Shown here: piece by piece, positions 34,192 through 43,817 of the stretch
Numbering within the stretch: position 1 is the stretch's first letter
How the letters are laid out: each line of letters opens with the position of its first letter
NCBI RefSeq assembly: GCF_036226925.1
Contig: NZ_CP109031.1
Coordinates: 992,001-1,056,000 of the forward strand
Length of the DNA stretch: 64,000 bases
Direction of reading: 5' to 3'
Source of the DNA: Streptomyces sp. NBC_00659
GTDB taxonomy: Bacteria; Actinomycetota; Actinomycetes; Streptomycetales; Streptomycetaceae
The notes under the pieces: generated by a model
The model's database searches: none
What the model was told of the DNA's origin: nothing
What the model saw: only the letters and a program-made list of their open reading frames with translations
Position numbers and translations under genes: made by a program

Positions 34192-35559
34192 CTACGGATA
34201 CACGTACGTGTTCAGCGTGTTCACCGCGGAGCCGGGATCGCCCAGGTCGTAGCGGTCGACCGCGAGGTAGTTGGGCTTCTTTCGGGCGGCCGGCTCGCAG
34301 AAGCGGCGGGCCCGGTCGGCGAGTTTGGTGTTGTCCGTCCCGGCGGTCCCGGAGATCGCGGCGTCACGGAAGTGGTTCATGACGAAGAGCGGGCGGAAGC
34401 CGTTCTCGGTACGGGTGAGCGGTACGTTCGTGCCCGCGTCGTACCAGCGGCTGTAGCAGGACCAGTCCGAGGAGCCGAGGCCCGAGCCCATGGACCAGTA
34501 GTTCTCGACGGTCCACTCGCGCTGGTACATGACGCCGAAGCTGTCCCGGGTCAGTCCGGCGGACTCGTCCGATGAACGGCTGTGGTCGGTGAAGATGAGC
34601 AGGCGGTGTCCCGCCGCGGTGAGATCCGCGAGCTTCGGCCAGCCGTTCTCGCGCACGCCGGTCAGGTCGGGACGGTAGAGGACGTCGGACAGGCCGTTCA
34701 CGCGGGCGAGTTCGGAGCGCAGGACGCCCGGATCGACGTAGTCCTCCAGGAACACGGTGACGACCTGGTCGGGGTGCTGTTCGAGGAAGTCGACCATGCG
34801 CTGGAGGTCGACCCAGAGCGCGACCGGCCTGCTGACGAGGGTGCAGCTGTTGTGACACAGGATCGCGCCGTCGGGAGTCTGGTGCAGGTCGAGCATGAAG
34901 CCCCGTACACCGTCGGCCAGTTGCTGGTTGATACCGCGCTTCTGATTCGGCACGAGGTTGACGAAGGGCGGGGCGAATCCGCCGTCCACGCCGTTCGCGT
35001 AGGCGTTGTGCGCGGTGAGGAACGTGACCTGGTCCAGGGTGCGTTGGTCCTGCGGTGGCATCGGCCGGGCCGCGGGCGCGGCCGGGGTGAGGTACCAGGA
35101 CGCGAGAGCGCCCGGTGAGCCGATCGCCAGCTGGGCCGGATAGTTGGAGCCCGCGGACTTGTCGGTGACCGTCAAGTACCGTTCGGATCCCGGGGCTTTG
35201 AGTGTGTATCGGTCGGCTCCGCCCGGTGTCACCTCCCAGGCGGCGTCGGCGCTCGTACAGGCGACGGTCCGGGCCTGGTCTCCCGAGCGGCCCAGGCAAC
35301 TGCCCGCGCTGTCAGTGCTTTCGAGCACGGAGGAGGAACCGCTCTGGCGCAGGGTCCACTGCTGGCGGTCCTCGTTTCCCTTGGGGTTGTGCTGGACGAC
35401 CGCGCCCGCGCTGTCGGCCGCGTTCAGTCCCGTGATGGCGCTCTGGACGAAGTAGGTGCCCGCGACGGGGACTTCGGCGGCGCCGGCGGGCGCGGGGACG
35501 GCGAAAACGGAGCCCAGTACAGCGGTGGCGGCGAGCAGGGAGCGTCGGCTCGGTCTCAT
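34192..35559 (-). CDS. Secreted protein: ricin-like lectin domain plus PI-PLC X-like domain
   Basis: The 455-residue protein has a Tat-type signal (RPSRRSLLAATAVLGSVF), a beta-trefoil-like region (about 30-165: GTYFVQSAITGLNAADS, QQWTLRQ) and a PI-PLC X-like TIM barrel (about 170-455). Two candidate catalytic His are in FLTAHNAYA and AILCHNSC, with an acidic FLEDYVDPG. Relatives cleave glycerophosphodiester-type lipids, but the exact substrate is unknown. ATG at 35559 has GGAAGGGA upstream. It is followed by a long hairpin terminator. Confidence 0.82.
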   Translation of the reverse strand: MRPSRRSLLAATAVLGSVFAVPAPAGAAEVPVAGTYFVQSAITGLNAADSAGAVVQHNPKGNEDRQQWTLRQSGSSSVLESTDSAGSCLGRSGDQARTVACTSADAAWEVTPGGADRYTLKAPGSERYLTVTDKSAGSNYPAQLAIGSPGALASWYLTPAAPAARPMPPQDQRTLDQVTFLTAHNAYANGVDGGFAPPFVNLVPNQKRGINQQLADGVRGFMLDLHQTPDGAILCHNSCTLVSRPVALWVDLQRMVDFLEQHPDQVVTVFLEDYVDPGVLRSELARVNGLSDVLYRPDLTGVRENGWPKLADLTAAGHRLLIFTDHSRSSDESAGLTRDSFGVMYQREWTVENYWSMGSGLGSSDWSCYSRWYDAGTNVPLTRTENGFRPLFVMNHFRDAAISGTAGTDNTKLADRARRFCEPAARKKPNYLAVDRYDLGDPGSAVNTLNTYVYP

Positions 35560-35690
35560 GGCACGTGATCCCTTCCTGTGGGGAGCATGAGCATGCCATG
35601 CAGCGACACAGGGGCGGGCGACGGCGGTACGGATCGCGTCAGTGGGCGTGGCCCCGGGCCGACGGCTTGCCGCACACCCGCCGGGTGAGG

Positions 35691-36524
35691 TCAGCGGCCG
35701 CCGGCTCGCGTGCCGGGGTGCTCGATCCGCGTGACGAACGCGGCGATGTCGGCGACCACGCGTTCGGGCTGTTCCCAGTGGAGGCAGTGGCCGGTCTCCG
35801 GGTAGGCGAGGAATTCCGCGCCGTGCACCGCGTCCAGGATGGTCTGCTGGTCCTCTCGGGGCAGGAACTCGTCCTGTTCACCCCAGATGACGAGTGTGGG
35901 CACCAGGATGCCGGCGAGGGTCGCGGGGAGATCGGCGTCGAGGAGACCGCGGGCCGTGTCCTTCCAGACGTACGCGGGGAGCTTGAGATTCTCCTCCACC
36001 ATGGTCTCGACGAACCCCCGGGCGATCGGGCGGGTCGCCGTGCCGGCCAGGAAGTCCTCGACGAACGCGCGGGGCACGGGATCGGCCAGATCCTCCATGG
36101 CGCCGACCATCCTGGTCACCGCCGGCTTGTCCGCGAGGGCGCCGGGGACACCGAGCAGGACCAGGCCCGCGATGCGGTCGGGATGGCTGCCGGCGACGAT
36201 CCGGGCCGGTACGCCGCCGCTGGACGCCCCGACCAGGACGGCCCGGGGGATGTCGACCGCGTTCAGGAAGTCCACCAGGTCGGCGGCGAAATCGTCCGGA
36301 GCGTAGCCCTCCGGGGGCCGGCCGGCATCGCCGTGCCCGCGCTGCGTGGGCGCGTATCCGTGCAGGGACGCGGGAAGGCGCCTCAGGAGCGGTTCGAAGG
36401 ACCACCAGGAGTCGGCCAGACCGTGTACGAAGACGACCGGCGTACCACTGGGGTAGCCGGCTTCGGCGTACGGGAGAGCGAGACCTTCCCGCACCTGCGC
36501 GGACTTCAGGGAGATCACGGTCAC
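35691..36524 (-). CDS. Alpha/beta hydrolase
   Basis: The 277-residue protein has the oxyanion motif VFVHGLADSWWS, nucleophile Ser in LVGASSGGVPA, acid Asp in WGEQDEFLP and His in YPETGHCLHWE, a full catalytic triad. It resembles small-molecule esterases and haloperoxidase-like hydrolases; the substrate is unknown. GTG at 36524 lies 9 bases after GGAGG and is preferred over GTG at 36518. It appears to be a single-gene unit. Confidence 0.87.
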   Translation of the reverse strand: MTVISLKSAQVREGLALPYAEAGYPSGTPVVFVHGLADSWWSFEPLLRRLPASLHGYAPTQRGHGDAGRPPEGYAPDDFAADLVDFLNAVDIPRAVLVGASSGGVPARIVAGSHPDRIAGLVLLGVPGALADKPAVTRMVGAMEDLADPVPRAFVEDFLAGTATRPIARGFVETMVEENLKLPAYVWKDTARGLLDADLPATLAGILVPTLVIWGEQDEFLPREDQQTILDAVHGAEFLAYPETGHCLHWEQPERVVADIAAFVTRIEHPGTRAGGR

Positions 36525-36875
36525 GGCACCCTGCCTCCTTCCGCCCGGCCACCGGGTCCGGGAACCCGGGAGCGGAGAGCGAGCGGCGATCACTTCCGAC
36601 AGTACCGAGGGGCGGCACGCGCCGCGCTGCGAACGGGCCCGCTCGCGCCGTTCGAATGAACCGGAGCGTGCGCGGGCGGACGCCGGCCCGGGCTAGTGAG
36701 CCCATGAGGCGACGCTTCCGAAGGGGACCTGGGATCACGGGCCCCGGAGGGCTCCCGGACGGTCCGGCCCGGGTCCGGCGGTGGCGCCGCCCGCCCGTAC
36801 ACAGGAGCTGAGCACGGCTTCTGCCCGGGGGACCCACTCCCGCTCGGTCCTCGGGAGCGGTTAGTGTGTCCGTCG
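36525..36875. other. Intergenic region before the TPP riboswitch
   Basis: No gene is present. The right end carries a -10-like TAGTGT (36862-36867) placed to start transcription just before the riboswitch. A short CCGCTC/GAGCGG dyad (about 36839-36860) overlaps that promoter. The left part is ordinary spacer. Confidence 0.5.
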
Positions 36876-36953
36876 TACCGGACACGGGGTGCCCCGTCCG
36901 AGGGCTGAGATCACACCCGTCGAACCTGAACCAGTTCATACTGGCGGAGGGAT
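36876..36953 (+). ncRNA. TPP riboswitch (THI element)
   Basis: The conserved core is intact: ACACGGGGTGC near the 5' side, GGGCTGAGA at about 36902-36910, ACCCGT, GAACCTGA, and the closing CTGGCGGAGGGAT. Thiamine pyrophosphate binding to such RNAs shuts off thiamine biosynthesis and uptake genes. The ribosome binding site of the permease gene (GGAGG, 36946-36950) is inside the 3' strand of the element, so control of translation initiation is expected. Confidence 0.95.
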
Positions 36954-36960
36954 GTCTTCC

Positions 36961-38361
36961 ATGCCATTGGCGCATGTTCCCGGCGGGCTGCCCGCCGACA
37001 GCCGGCCCGCCGTCTTCGACGGACGGATGCCCACCGCACCCGGCGACCTGCGGGTGGAGGGGCACGGCATCGAGCCGGTTCCCGAGAGCAACCGGTACGG
37101 CGGGGCCGGGCGCCTGTTCACCGTGTGGTTCGCCCCGAACCTGACGATGACGGGCGTGTTCACCGGCACCATCGGGATCGCGCTGGGCCTGGACTTCGGC
37201 ACCGCGCTCGCCGCGGTCGTCCTCGGAACCGTGATCGGCGCCCTGCCCACCGCCTACCTCAGCACCTGGGGCGGGCTCACCGGCACCGGCCAACTCCCGC
37301 TCGCACGGCTCGCGTTCGGCCGGGCGGTGGTGCTGCCCGGGATGCTCCAGTGGCTGTCCTCGGTCGCCTGGGACGCGTTGATCGGCCTGTTCGGCGGGGA
37401 TGCGCTGGCGCGGCTGTGCGGCTGGCCGTTCTGGCTCGGCGTACTGGTCATGATGGCCGCTCAGGGGGCCCTCGGCGTCCTCGGCTACGAAGCCATCCAC
37501 CGCCTGCAGATCGTCATGACGTTCGTGCTCGCCGTGGCCTTCGCGGTGATCGCCTGGCGGATGCTCGACGGGGTCCACCCCGCGACGACCGGGGCCGCGT
37601 CCGGCGCCGACCGGGCGGGCGCGTTCGTGCTCACCAGCACCATCGCGCTGAGCCTGTCGCTCTCCTGGGCGCCGTACGCCGGTGACTTCAGCCGCTATCT
37701 GCCGCGTTCGACGTCCCGGCCGCGGATGTTCTGGTGCACCCTGATCGGGCTCGTCGCGTCCTTCGTCGCCGTGCAGGTCCTCGGACTGTGGGGCGCGTCG
37801 GTGCTGACCGACCAGACGGCGGCGGGCGTGGACTCGCTGCTGGGCGGTGGCTCCGCGGGAGCGTTCGGGCTGCTGGCCGTGGCACTCGCCGCGGTGTGCA
37901 GCAACGCGATGAACGACTACAGCGGTTCGCTGGCCCTCCAGACCCTGGGTGTGCGGATGCCGCGCCCGTTGGCGGCCGCCCTGGCCGCCGCGCTCGGCTT
38001 CCCGCTGGTGCTGTGGATGCACGCCGCCGACACGACGGCCCGCTTCCAGAACGTGCTGTTGTTCGTGGGCTGTTGGATCCCCGGGTTCGTCGCGATCGTC
38101 GTCGTGGACTGGATCGCCCGGGGGCGGGAGCGTGGGGACGCCCCGGTCGACGTCGCCGTCGAGATGTCCCGTCCGCGTTCCGGATGGCCGTCGCTGGTGG
38201 CCTTCGTCGCGGCGTTCGGCGCGGCGGTGCCGTTCATGGACACGAGCCTGTACGTCGGTCCGGTGGCCGACGCGCTGCACGGCGCCGATCTCTCCTACTA
38301 CGTGGCGTTCCTCGTCGCCCTCGCCCTCTACGCCCCGCTGCGGCTGCGCCGCCGCGTCTGA
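36961..38361 (+). CDS. cytX: NCS1 family permease, predicted thiamine-precursor (HMP) transporter
   Basis: The 466-residue protein has about 12 transmembrane helices and NCS1 signatures such as [17 protein letters not shown] and [14 protein letters not shown]. Cytosine permease relatives under TPP riboswitches are predicted CytX transporters of hydroxymethylpyrimidine, the pyrimidine half of thiamine. ATG at 36961 is 10 bases after the ribosome binding site; ATG at 36952 is only 1 base away and rejected. It is followed by thiD, whose kinase would use the imported compound. Confidence 0.88.
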   Translation: MPLAHVPGGLPADSRPAVFDGRMPTAPGDLRVEGHGIEPVPESNRYGGAGRLFTVWFAPNLTMTGVFTGTIGIALGLDFGTALAAVVLGTVIGALPTAYLSTWGGLTGTGQLPLARLAFGRAVVLPGMLQWLSSVAWDALIGLFGGDALARLCGWPFWLGVLVMMAAQGALGVLGYEAIHRLQIVMTFVLAVAFAVIAWRMLDGVHPATTGAASGADRAGAFVLTSTIALSLSLSWAPYAGDFSRYLPRSTSRPRMFWCTLIGLVASFVAVQVLGLWGASVLTDQTAAGVDSLLGGGSAGAFGLLAVALAAVCSNAMNDYSGSLALQTLGVRMPRPLAAALAAALGFPLVLWMHAADTTARFQNVLLFVGCWIPGFVAIVVVDWIARGRERGDAPVDVAVEMSRPRSGWPSLVAFVAAFGAAVPFMDTSLYVGPVADALHGADLSYYVAFLVALALYAPLRLRRRV

Positions 38362-38426
38362 GGGCTGCCCGTCGCTCCGCCGGTCCAGGGCTTCGGGCCC
38401 GCGGCCGTATCCGAGAGGAACACCTC

Positions 38427-39224
38427 ATGACCGCCCCGCCCCGCGTCCTGACGATCGCCGGCTCCGATTCCGGCGGAGGCGCAGGAGTCCAGGCCGACTT
38501 GAAGACCATGCTCGCGCTGGGCGCCCACGGGATGAGCGTGCTCACCGCTGTGACCGCGCAGAACTCCGTGGGTGTGCAGGGGGCTTGGGAGCTGCCCGAG
38601 GAGGCGGTACGCGCCCAGTACCGCAGTGTGGTCGACGACATCGGCGTGCAGGCCGTGAAGACGGGGATGCTCTCGTCACCCGGCCTCGTCACCACGGTCG
38701 CCGAGTTGCTGTCCGACGTGGGCGTCCCGGTCGTCGTGGACCCGGTGAGCGTCTCCAAGCACGGGGACCGGCTGCTGGCCGACGACGCGCTGGACGCCGT
38801 ACGGACCCGGTTGCTGCCGCGGGCGACCGTGGCCACCCCGAATCTCGACGAGGTCGCCCAGCTCACCGGGGTGAAGGTGGACGACGAGACGGGCATGCGC
38901 CGGGCCGCGGGGCTGCTGCTCGCGTTCGGTCCCCGTTGGGTGCTCGTGAAGGGGGGCCATCTGCCGGGCCAGGCAGTCGACTTGCTCACCGACGGAACAT
39001 CCGAGCACTGGCTGCGCGCGCCCCGCCACGACAACCGGCACACGCACGGCACGGGGTGCACGCTCGCCTCGGCCATCGCGGTGGGCCTGGCCGAGGGCCT
39101 TTCGGTGCCGGAGGCCGTACGACGGGCCAAGACGTACGTGACGGCCGCGATCGAGGCCGGTTTCGCGCTCGGTGCCGGTATCGGACCGGTGGACCACGGG
39201 TGGCGGCTGCGCCGCACCGACTGA
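38427..39224 (+). CDS. thiD: Hydroxymethylpyrimidine / HMP-phosphate kinase
   Basis: The 265-residue ribokinase-like enzyme has [20 protein letters not shown] at the start, [15 protein letters not shown] and the catalytic [13 protein letters not shown] anion-hole motif. It phosphorylates HMP and HMP-P for thiamine synthesis. It is 65 bases downstream of the permease and shares its TPP riboswitch. ATG at 38427 has GAGGAACACC upstream. Confidence 0.94.
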   Translation: MTAPPRVLTIAGSDSGGGAGVQADLKTMLALGAHGMSVLTAVTAQNSVGVQGAWELPEEAVRAQYRSVVDDIGVQAVKTGMLSSPGLVTTVAELLSDVGVPVVVDPVSVSKHGDRLLADDALDAVRTRLLPRATVATPNLDEVAQLTGVKVDDETGMRRAAGLLLAFGPRWVLVKGGHLPGQAVDLLTDGTSEHWLRAPRHDNRHTHGTGCTLASAIAVGLAEGLSVPEAVRRAKTYVTAAIEAGFALGAGIGPVDHGWRLRRTD

Positions 39225-39245
39225 CGCCGCCCGGCGTTCGCCCGG

Positions 39246-39420
39246 CGTTCGGGCACGGCTGACCCCGCCCGGCGGACGCCCGCCGTTCCGGTACAGCCGA
39301 TCCCGCCCGGGGTTCGCCCGCCGTTCCGGCACCACGGAATCCCGCCCGGCCAGCGCCCGCGATCCCGGCACGACTGCCCGATTCCCCGGCCGCGACCCTC
39401 ATTCGGGCACGGCCGGCCCC
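39246..39420. repeat. 38-39-bp tandem repeats, intergenic (thiD-gnd)
   Basis: Units start at 39246, 39284, 39322, 39361 and 39400, each beginning like CGTTC(G/C)GG(C/T)AC and continuing CCCGCCCGG. They fill the left half of the 439-base gap between thiD and gnd. The segment CCGGTACAGC recurs in the repeats near 6.27 kb, suggesting one dispersed family. The right half of the gap (39421-39663) shows nothing but the gnd ribosome binding region (AAGGAG). Confidence 0.75.
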
Positions 39421-39663
39421 TCCGTCGGCCACCGCCCGCCCGGAGCCCACACCCCGGCCGGCCAACGGCTCCGCACCTCGGCGCGAGGCTCCCGGGCGTC
39501 CGGGTCCGTCCGGCGTCCGAAGGCCCGTCCCACGGTCCGGCACACCTCCTGCCTCGGACGGTGAACACCTCGGCCCCTCCCGGCGTACTGATCGGCACAG
39601 CGACAGTCGTCTGCTCGCCCGTCAGGTACGCGGACAGGCAGATCCGGATCCAAGGAGCACACC

Positions 39664-41106
39664 ATGAAGGCGACCGCGCAGATCGGCGTCACAGGGCTCG
39701 CGGTGATGGGCCGCAACCTGGCCCGCAACTTCGCCCGGAACGGCTACACCGTCGCCGTCCACAACCGCACCCCCGCACGCACCAAGGCACTGGTCGAGGA
39801 GTTCGGGCACGAGGGCTCCTTCGTCGCGGCCGAGTCGGCCGAGGACTTCGTGGCGGCGCTGGAACGCCCCCGACGCCTCATGATCATGGTGCAGGCGGGT
39901 GCCGCCACTGACGCCGTCATCGAGGAATTCGCCCCGCTGCTCGAAGACGGCGACGTGATCATCGACGGGGGCAACGCCCACTTCAGCGACACCCGTCGTC
40001 GTGAGCAGTCGCTGCGCGAACGCGGCATCCACTTCGTCGGCGCGGGCGTGTCCGGCGGCGAGGAGGGCGCCCTCAACGGGCCGAGCATCATGCCGGGCGG
40101 CTCCCCCGAGTCGTACGCCTCGCTGGGCCCGATGTTCGAGTCGATCAGTGCCAAGGTGGACGGCGAGCCGTGCGCCACGCACATCGGCACCGACGGCGCC
40201 GGACACTTCGTCAAGATGGTGCACAACGGCATCGAGTACGCCGACATGCAGCTCATCGGCGAGGCCTACGACCTCCTCCGGCGCGTCGGCGGCTACACGC
40301 CGCAGCAGATCGCGGAGATCTTCCGGCGCTGGAACAAGGGCCGCCTCGACTCGTACCTCATCGAGATCACCGCCGAGGTCCTCGCGCACACGGACGCCGC
40401 CACCGGCGAGCCGTTCGTGGACGTCGTGGTCGACGCCGCCGGGCAGAAGGGCACCGGCCGCTGGACCGTGCAGACCGCCCTGGACCTCGGCTCCCCGGTC
40501 ACCGCCATCGCGCAGGCGACCTTCGCCCGCGCCGCCTCCAGCCAGGGCGAACTGCGCGCCGCCTACCGGGGCCTGCCCGGCGGCACCCACTGGGACCTGT
40601 CGGCGACGGAGGCCGAGCGGTTCACCAGCCAGGTCGAACACGCCCTGTACGCATCGAAGCTGATCGCCTACGACCAGGGCTGGAAGATGATCCTGGACGC
40701 CGCCGCCGAGTACGGCTGGGACATCGACCTCGGTGAGGTCGCGAAGATCTGGCGCGGTGGCTGCATCGTCCGCGCGGCGTTCCTCGACCGGATCCGCGCC
40801 GCGTACGCCGTCGATCCGGGCCTGGTCAGCCTGCTGTCGGACGCGGGGTTCGCCACCGAGATCAAGGACGCCCAGGTCCCGTGGCGCGAGGTCGTCTCCA
40901 CGGCCACCCGCAGAGGCGTTCCGGTGCCCGCGTTCTCCGCGGCGCTGTCCTACTACGACACGCTGCGCGCCGACCGGCTGCCGGCCGCCCTGACCCAGGG
41001 CCAGCGCGACTTCTTCGGTGCCCACACCTACCGGCGCACCGACCGCCAGGGCAGCTTCCACACGCTGTGGGGCGAGGCGTCCCGCAGCGAGACCGAGGTC
41101 CTGTGA
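39664..41106 (+). CDS. gnd: 6-phosphogluconate dehydrogenase, decarboxylating
   Basis: The 480-residue enzyme converts 6-phosphogluconate to ribulose 5-phosphate and CO2 in the oxidative pentose phosphate pathway. Motifs are GLAVMGRNLARN, the NADP-type HNRTPARTK, the signature GAGVSGGEEGALNGPSIMPG and FVKMVHNGIEYADMQ. Length is that of the long dimeric type. A 25-bp hairpin ends transcription (41126-41179). Pentose phosphates made here could feed the phosphoketolase encoded 7 kb away. Confidence 0.96.
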   Translation: MKATAQIGVTGLAVMGRNLARNFARNGYTVAVHNRTPARTKALVEEFGHEGSFVAAESAEDFVAALERPRRLMIMVQAGAATDAVIEEFAPLLEDGDVIIDGGNAHFSDTRRREQSLRERGIHFVGAGVSGGEEGALNGPSIMPGGSPESYASLGPMFESISAKVDGEPCATHIGTDGAGHFVKMVHNGIEYADMQLIGEAYDLLRRVGGYTPQQIAEIFRRWNKGRLDSYLIEITAEVLAHTDAATGEPFVDVVVDAAGQKGTGRWTVQTALDLGSPVTAIAQATFARAASSQGELRAAYRGLPGGTHWDLSATEAERFTSQVEHALYASKLIAYDQGWKMILDAAAEYGWDIDLGEVAKIWRGGCIVRAAFLDRIRAAYAVDPGLVSLLSDAGFATEIKDAQVPWREVVSTATRRGVPVPAFSAALSYYDTLRADRLPAALTQGQRDFFGAHTYRRTDRQGSFHTLWGEASRSETEVL

Positions 41107-41125
41107 CGCTGTCGGTCGATGAATG

Positions 41126-41179
41126 AGCGAGGGGCGGGCCGTACTTCCGTGGTGACGGAAGTACGGCCCGCCCCTCGCT
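41126..41179. terminator. 25-bp perfect hairpin terminator, gnd / LRV protein
   Basis: Positions 41126-41150 pair exactly with 41155-41179 across a GGTG loop; the stem starts AGCGAGGGGCGGG. This is the strongest hairpin in the window. It lies between convergent genes and can terminate both. Confidence 0.95.
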
Positions 41180-41193
41180 GACGGCCGGGCGTC

Positions 41194-42735
41194 TCAACCA
41201 CCGTTCGTGATGGGCTCGTCGATCCCCGTCACGAGGTGCGTCATCACCGCGGCCGGCAGCGACGGGTTGCCGGCCGCCGCTTCCGCCACCTGCCGGTCGG
41301 GGTCGGCGAGCAGTTCCACGATCACCCGCGGCGGGAGTGCCGGGTGAGCGGCGGCCACGGGTCTCGCCCGGTCGTCCGCGAGGCAGGAGAGCAGGACCGG
41401 GGCGGTCGCGTTCGGGTGCCGGGCGATCTCCCGGAACACCTTCTGCCCGGGTGGTGCCTGCCGGGCCAGGTGTTCCAACAGTGCCGCGCTCGCTCCAGGG
41501 TTGACCGCGACCTTGGCGTGGACCCGGGATCCGTGCCGGTCGACCATGGCCAGCAACCGGGCTTCGGTGAGGCCGGGGTGCGGCGCGACGGACTTGACCA
41601 CCTTCGCATCGGGGTCACTTGCCAGCGCGTCACGTATCTGCGGCGGCAGATCACGGCGTTGGGCCGCCAGCATGCGTGCCGCCGGGTCCGGCGACCGGGC
41701 CAGCTCCTTGATCTCGGCGGGAGTCGCGGCGGCGATCCGGGGGAGCAGGGTGGCGCCGACCTTGGCGGTGCGGGCCAGTTCGGTGAGCACGTCGAGCGGG
41801 ACACGGGGATGCTGTGCGAGGCCCCGGCGCACCTGGACATGAGGGTCCCCCGCCAGTACGCGGATCACGTCCTCGCCGGTCGCGGGGTTCTCGGCGAGGT
41901 CGGCGCGGACACCGGGAACGGGGTCCGCGGCAAGCCGTGCGCACACCTGCGGGGGCAGGTCCGGACGGGCCGCGAGCATCCAGCGCAACATCATCGAGGG
42001 ATGATCCGCGAAAACGACGACCGCTTCGGTGGGTGTCGCGGGGTTGCGGAGTGCGGCGACCTGGATGTCGTGGACCGTGGACTCGTGGGAGCCGTCGCAG
42101 GAGGCCCCCGGCAGTAGATCACAGTCCGGCCGGGGGCATTCCGGATCGTGGGTGAAGGGGGTCGCCTCGCGGTCGCAGACCCGGCAGTGTCGCGCGAGAG
42201 GCAGTCCCTCGCCGGTGACGAGCGCGGCCAGTATGTGCGCGGGCGTCGCCTCGTTGGCCGCCACGGCGCGGCGCACCTCGGTATGGGGATGCTCCGCGAG
42301 CGCGGCGGCCGTTTCCGGTGCGGTCCACAGAGCGAGCTCCGCGACGACGTCCGGATCCGGGTCCGCGGCGAGCGTCTCCACCACGTCGGCGGGGAGGCCG
42401 GGGCAGCCGGCCAGCTTCTCCCGGCGCTCCGCCACCGGGTCCGCCGCGAACAGTCGCGCCCACTCCGGGCTGCCGGATCCCTCGTCGAGCAGGGCGAGGG
42501 CGGTGTCCGGCCGCGCCACGGGATCGACGTCGGCGGCTGTCAGCCTGCCTTCGCGGGCGAGCCGTACGCCACTCCGCTCGTCGCGCGCGAAGAGGGCGAC
42601 CGCCTGCGCGTGGCTGAGGTCCTCCCGGCCCGCGAGGTCGATGGCGAGGTCGGTGTCCGCGACCGCGATCAGCCGGTCGACCAGTTCGGACGGCAGGGCC
42701 GGGTTGGCGGCGAGACCGCTCAGGACATGGTTCAC
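41194..42735 (-). CDS. LRV/HEAT-like repeat protein with central Cys cluster
   Basis: The 513-residue protein is built almost entirely of about 24-residue helical repeats such as NPALPSELVDRL, AADPDPDVVAELA and NPATGEDVIRVLAGD, typical of leucine-rich variant (LRV) repeats. A Cys cluster interrupts them (Cys184, 187, 200, 205, 213). The Azotobacter LRV protein carries an iron-sulfur cluster, so a metal site is plausible here. Function is unknown, probably protein-protein interaction. GTG at 42735 is where the repeats begin; the frame remains open far upstream but that part is low-quality sequence. Confidence 0.8.
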   Translation of the reverse strand: MNHVLSGLAANPALPSELVDRLIAVADTDLAIDLAGREDLSHAQAVALFARDERSGVRLAREGRLTAADVDPVARPDTALALLDEGSGSPEWARLFAADPVAERREKLAGCPGLPADVVETLAADPDPDVVAELALWTAPETAAALAEHPHTEVRRAVAANEATPAHILAALVTGEGLPLARHCRVCDREATPFTHDPECPRPDCDLLPGASCDGSHESTVHDIQVAALRNPATPTEAVVVFADHPSMMLRWMLAARPDLPPQVCARLAADPVPGVRADLAENPATGEDVIRVLAGDPHVQVRRGLAQHPRVPLDVLTELARTAKVGATLLPRIAAATPAEIKELARSPDPAARMLAAQRRDLPPQIRDALASDPDAKVVKSVAPHPGLTEARLLAMVDRHGSRVHAKVAVNPGASAALLEHLARQAPPGQKVFREIARHPNATAPVLLSCLADDRARPVAAAHPALPPRVIVELLADPDRQVAEAAAGNPSLPAAVMTHLVTGIDEPITNGG

Positions 42736-43058
42736 AGGGGCATCCTGCCTCGGGCCGTGGAGGATCGGCCGGGGTTTTTCCGGCGCGGAGGTCACCGGGC
42801 GAAAGGTCCCCGGTGCCGGCCCACGCGTGCGCACGCCTCGCTCGGTGCCCCGCTGTTCATCGGCGCCCAAGGTGGAAATTTCCTTGTCAACGGCTCCTTC
42901 AGTACACGAATCGATCTCGCGATACCCGCCCTGACCGGGGCAGATGCTTCGCGCAGGGGCCGTCCGGTCCTCGCCGCGGGACCGACCGGCCTCTGCCACC
43001 GCTCGCGCGCGCCGCGATCCCCTTGCACTGTTGGGGTGTAACGAGGAGGTGCGGTGCC
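42736..43058. other. Upstream region of the Rv1733c-like gene
   Basis: No gene is seen in these 323 bases. They contain a perfect GGAAATTTCC palindrome (42874-42883), a somewhat AT-rich stretch (42870-42930) and two DosR-like boxes (42957-42991), annotated separately. A strong GAGGAGGT ribosome binding site precedes 43059. Confidence 0.5.
42957..42991. promoter_or_regulatory. DosR/OsdR-like boxes upstream of the Rv1733c-like gene
   Basis: GGGCCGTCCGGTCC (42957-42970) matches GGGNC-N4-GNCCC with one mismatch. A weaker copy, GGGACCGACCGGCC (42978-42991), has two mismatches and starts 21 bases later. The pair lies 68-102 bases before the ATG at 43059. Confidence 0.5.
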
Positions 43059-43643
43059 ATGCGCGGAGCACAGGGTGCGAGGCAGTGGTGCTGGCGCTGG
43101 CGGAGGAATCCGCTGCGTCGCCGTGACGACGTCTTCGAGGCGTGGATCGTGCTGATCGTCTGGACGGTGATGGTGCTGGGCGGCACCCTCGCCGGCCTGG
43201 TGACCGCCCACGCCGCCGACGAGTCGTTCACGCGGCTGCGCCACGACCGGCACGCCATCCCGGCCATACTGGTCAGCGGTACGGAAAGGGCGGTACCCGC
43301 CGGAGAGGGCTCGTCCTTCGACCATGTCCGGGCGACGGTCCGCTGGACGACGCCGGACGGGTCGCCACACATCGGCAGCGCCCTGGTGGAATCCGGGCAC
43401 AAGGCCGGATCGCACGTGGTGATCTGGACGGATCCGCAGGGCCGGCCCACCACGGCACCGCCGACCACGAGCGCCGCGGCCACCGAGTCCACCCTGCTGG
43501 GCGTCGCCGCCGCCGTGGCCCTGGGCGGCCTGGTCTTCGGCGTGGGCGGCCTCGTCCGGTGGCGGCTCGACCAGCGGCGCTACCGCCGGTGGGAGCGCGA
43601 GTGGGAGCGGCTCGGACCGCAGTGGGGGCACAAGACGCCCTGA
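43059..43643 (+). CDS. Rv1733c-like two-TM membrane protein
   Basis: The 194-residue protein has an Arg/Trp-rich N-terminus (RWRRNPLRRRDDVFEAW), one helix at about 28-50, an extracytoplasmic domain (about 55-140, RATVRWTTPDGS, HVVIWTDPQGRPT), and a second helix at about 145-167. This is the layout of Rv1733c, a DosR-regulon membrane protein of M. tuberculosis with many Streptomyces relatives. The function is unknown. ATG at 43059 has GAGGAGGT upstream. DosR-like boxes precede it. Confidence 0.82.
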   Translation: MRGAQGARQWCWRWRRNPLRRRDDVFEAWIVLIVWTVMVLGGTLAGLVTAHAADESFTRLRHDRHAIPAILVSGTERAVPAGEGSSFDHVRATVRWTTPDGSPHIGSALVESGHKAGSHVVIWTDPQGRPTTAPPTTSAAATESTLLGVAAAVALGGLVFGVGGLVRWRLDQRRYRRWEREWERLGPQWGHKTP

Positions 43644-43784
43644 CCCGGTGCGTCCAGCCCCACGGTCGGGGCCACTGATCCCCGGCAGGAGTCAACCGGC
43701 CTAAGCCGTAAGGCACTTCCGCCGTAAGGCACTCCTGCGATACGGGACTTCTGCGGTACTGGATTTCTGCGGTGCGGGACTTCA

Positions 43785-43817
43785 CGCCTCCCGGACGGTG
43801 TTGCCGTCCGGGAGGCG
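43785..43817. terminator. Hairpin terminator after the Rv1733c-like gene
   Basis: CGCCTCCCGGACGG (43785-43798) and its exact complement (43804-43817) form a 14-bp stem with a 5-base loop. Between the stop at 43643 and this hairpin lie short degenerate repeats of the type GG(G/C)ACTTCTGCGGTA (about 43708-43780). Confidence 0.8.

Noticed and set aside
35878..38280. 800-codon minus-strand frame over the thiamine permease
   Set aside because: It runs antisense to an NCS1 permease and through a TPP riboswitch, and looks like random Arg/Gly/Pro sequence.
42736..43071. N-terminal extension of the LRV protein to 43071
   Set aside because: The extra residues are low-complexity and cover the promoter, including the DosR-like boxes, of the divergent Rv1733c-like gene. 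The repeat structure begins at GTG 42735.
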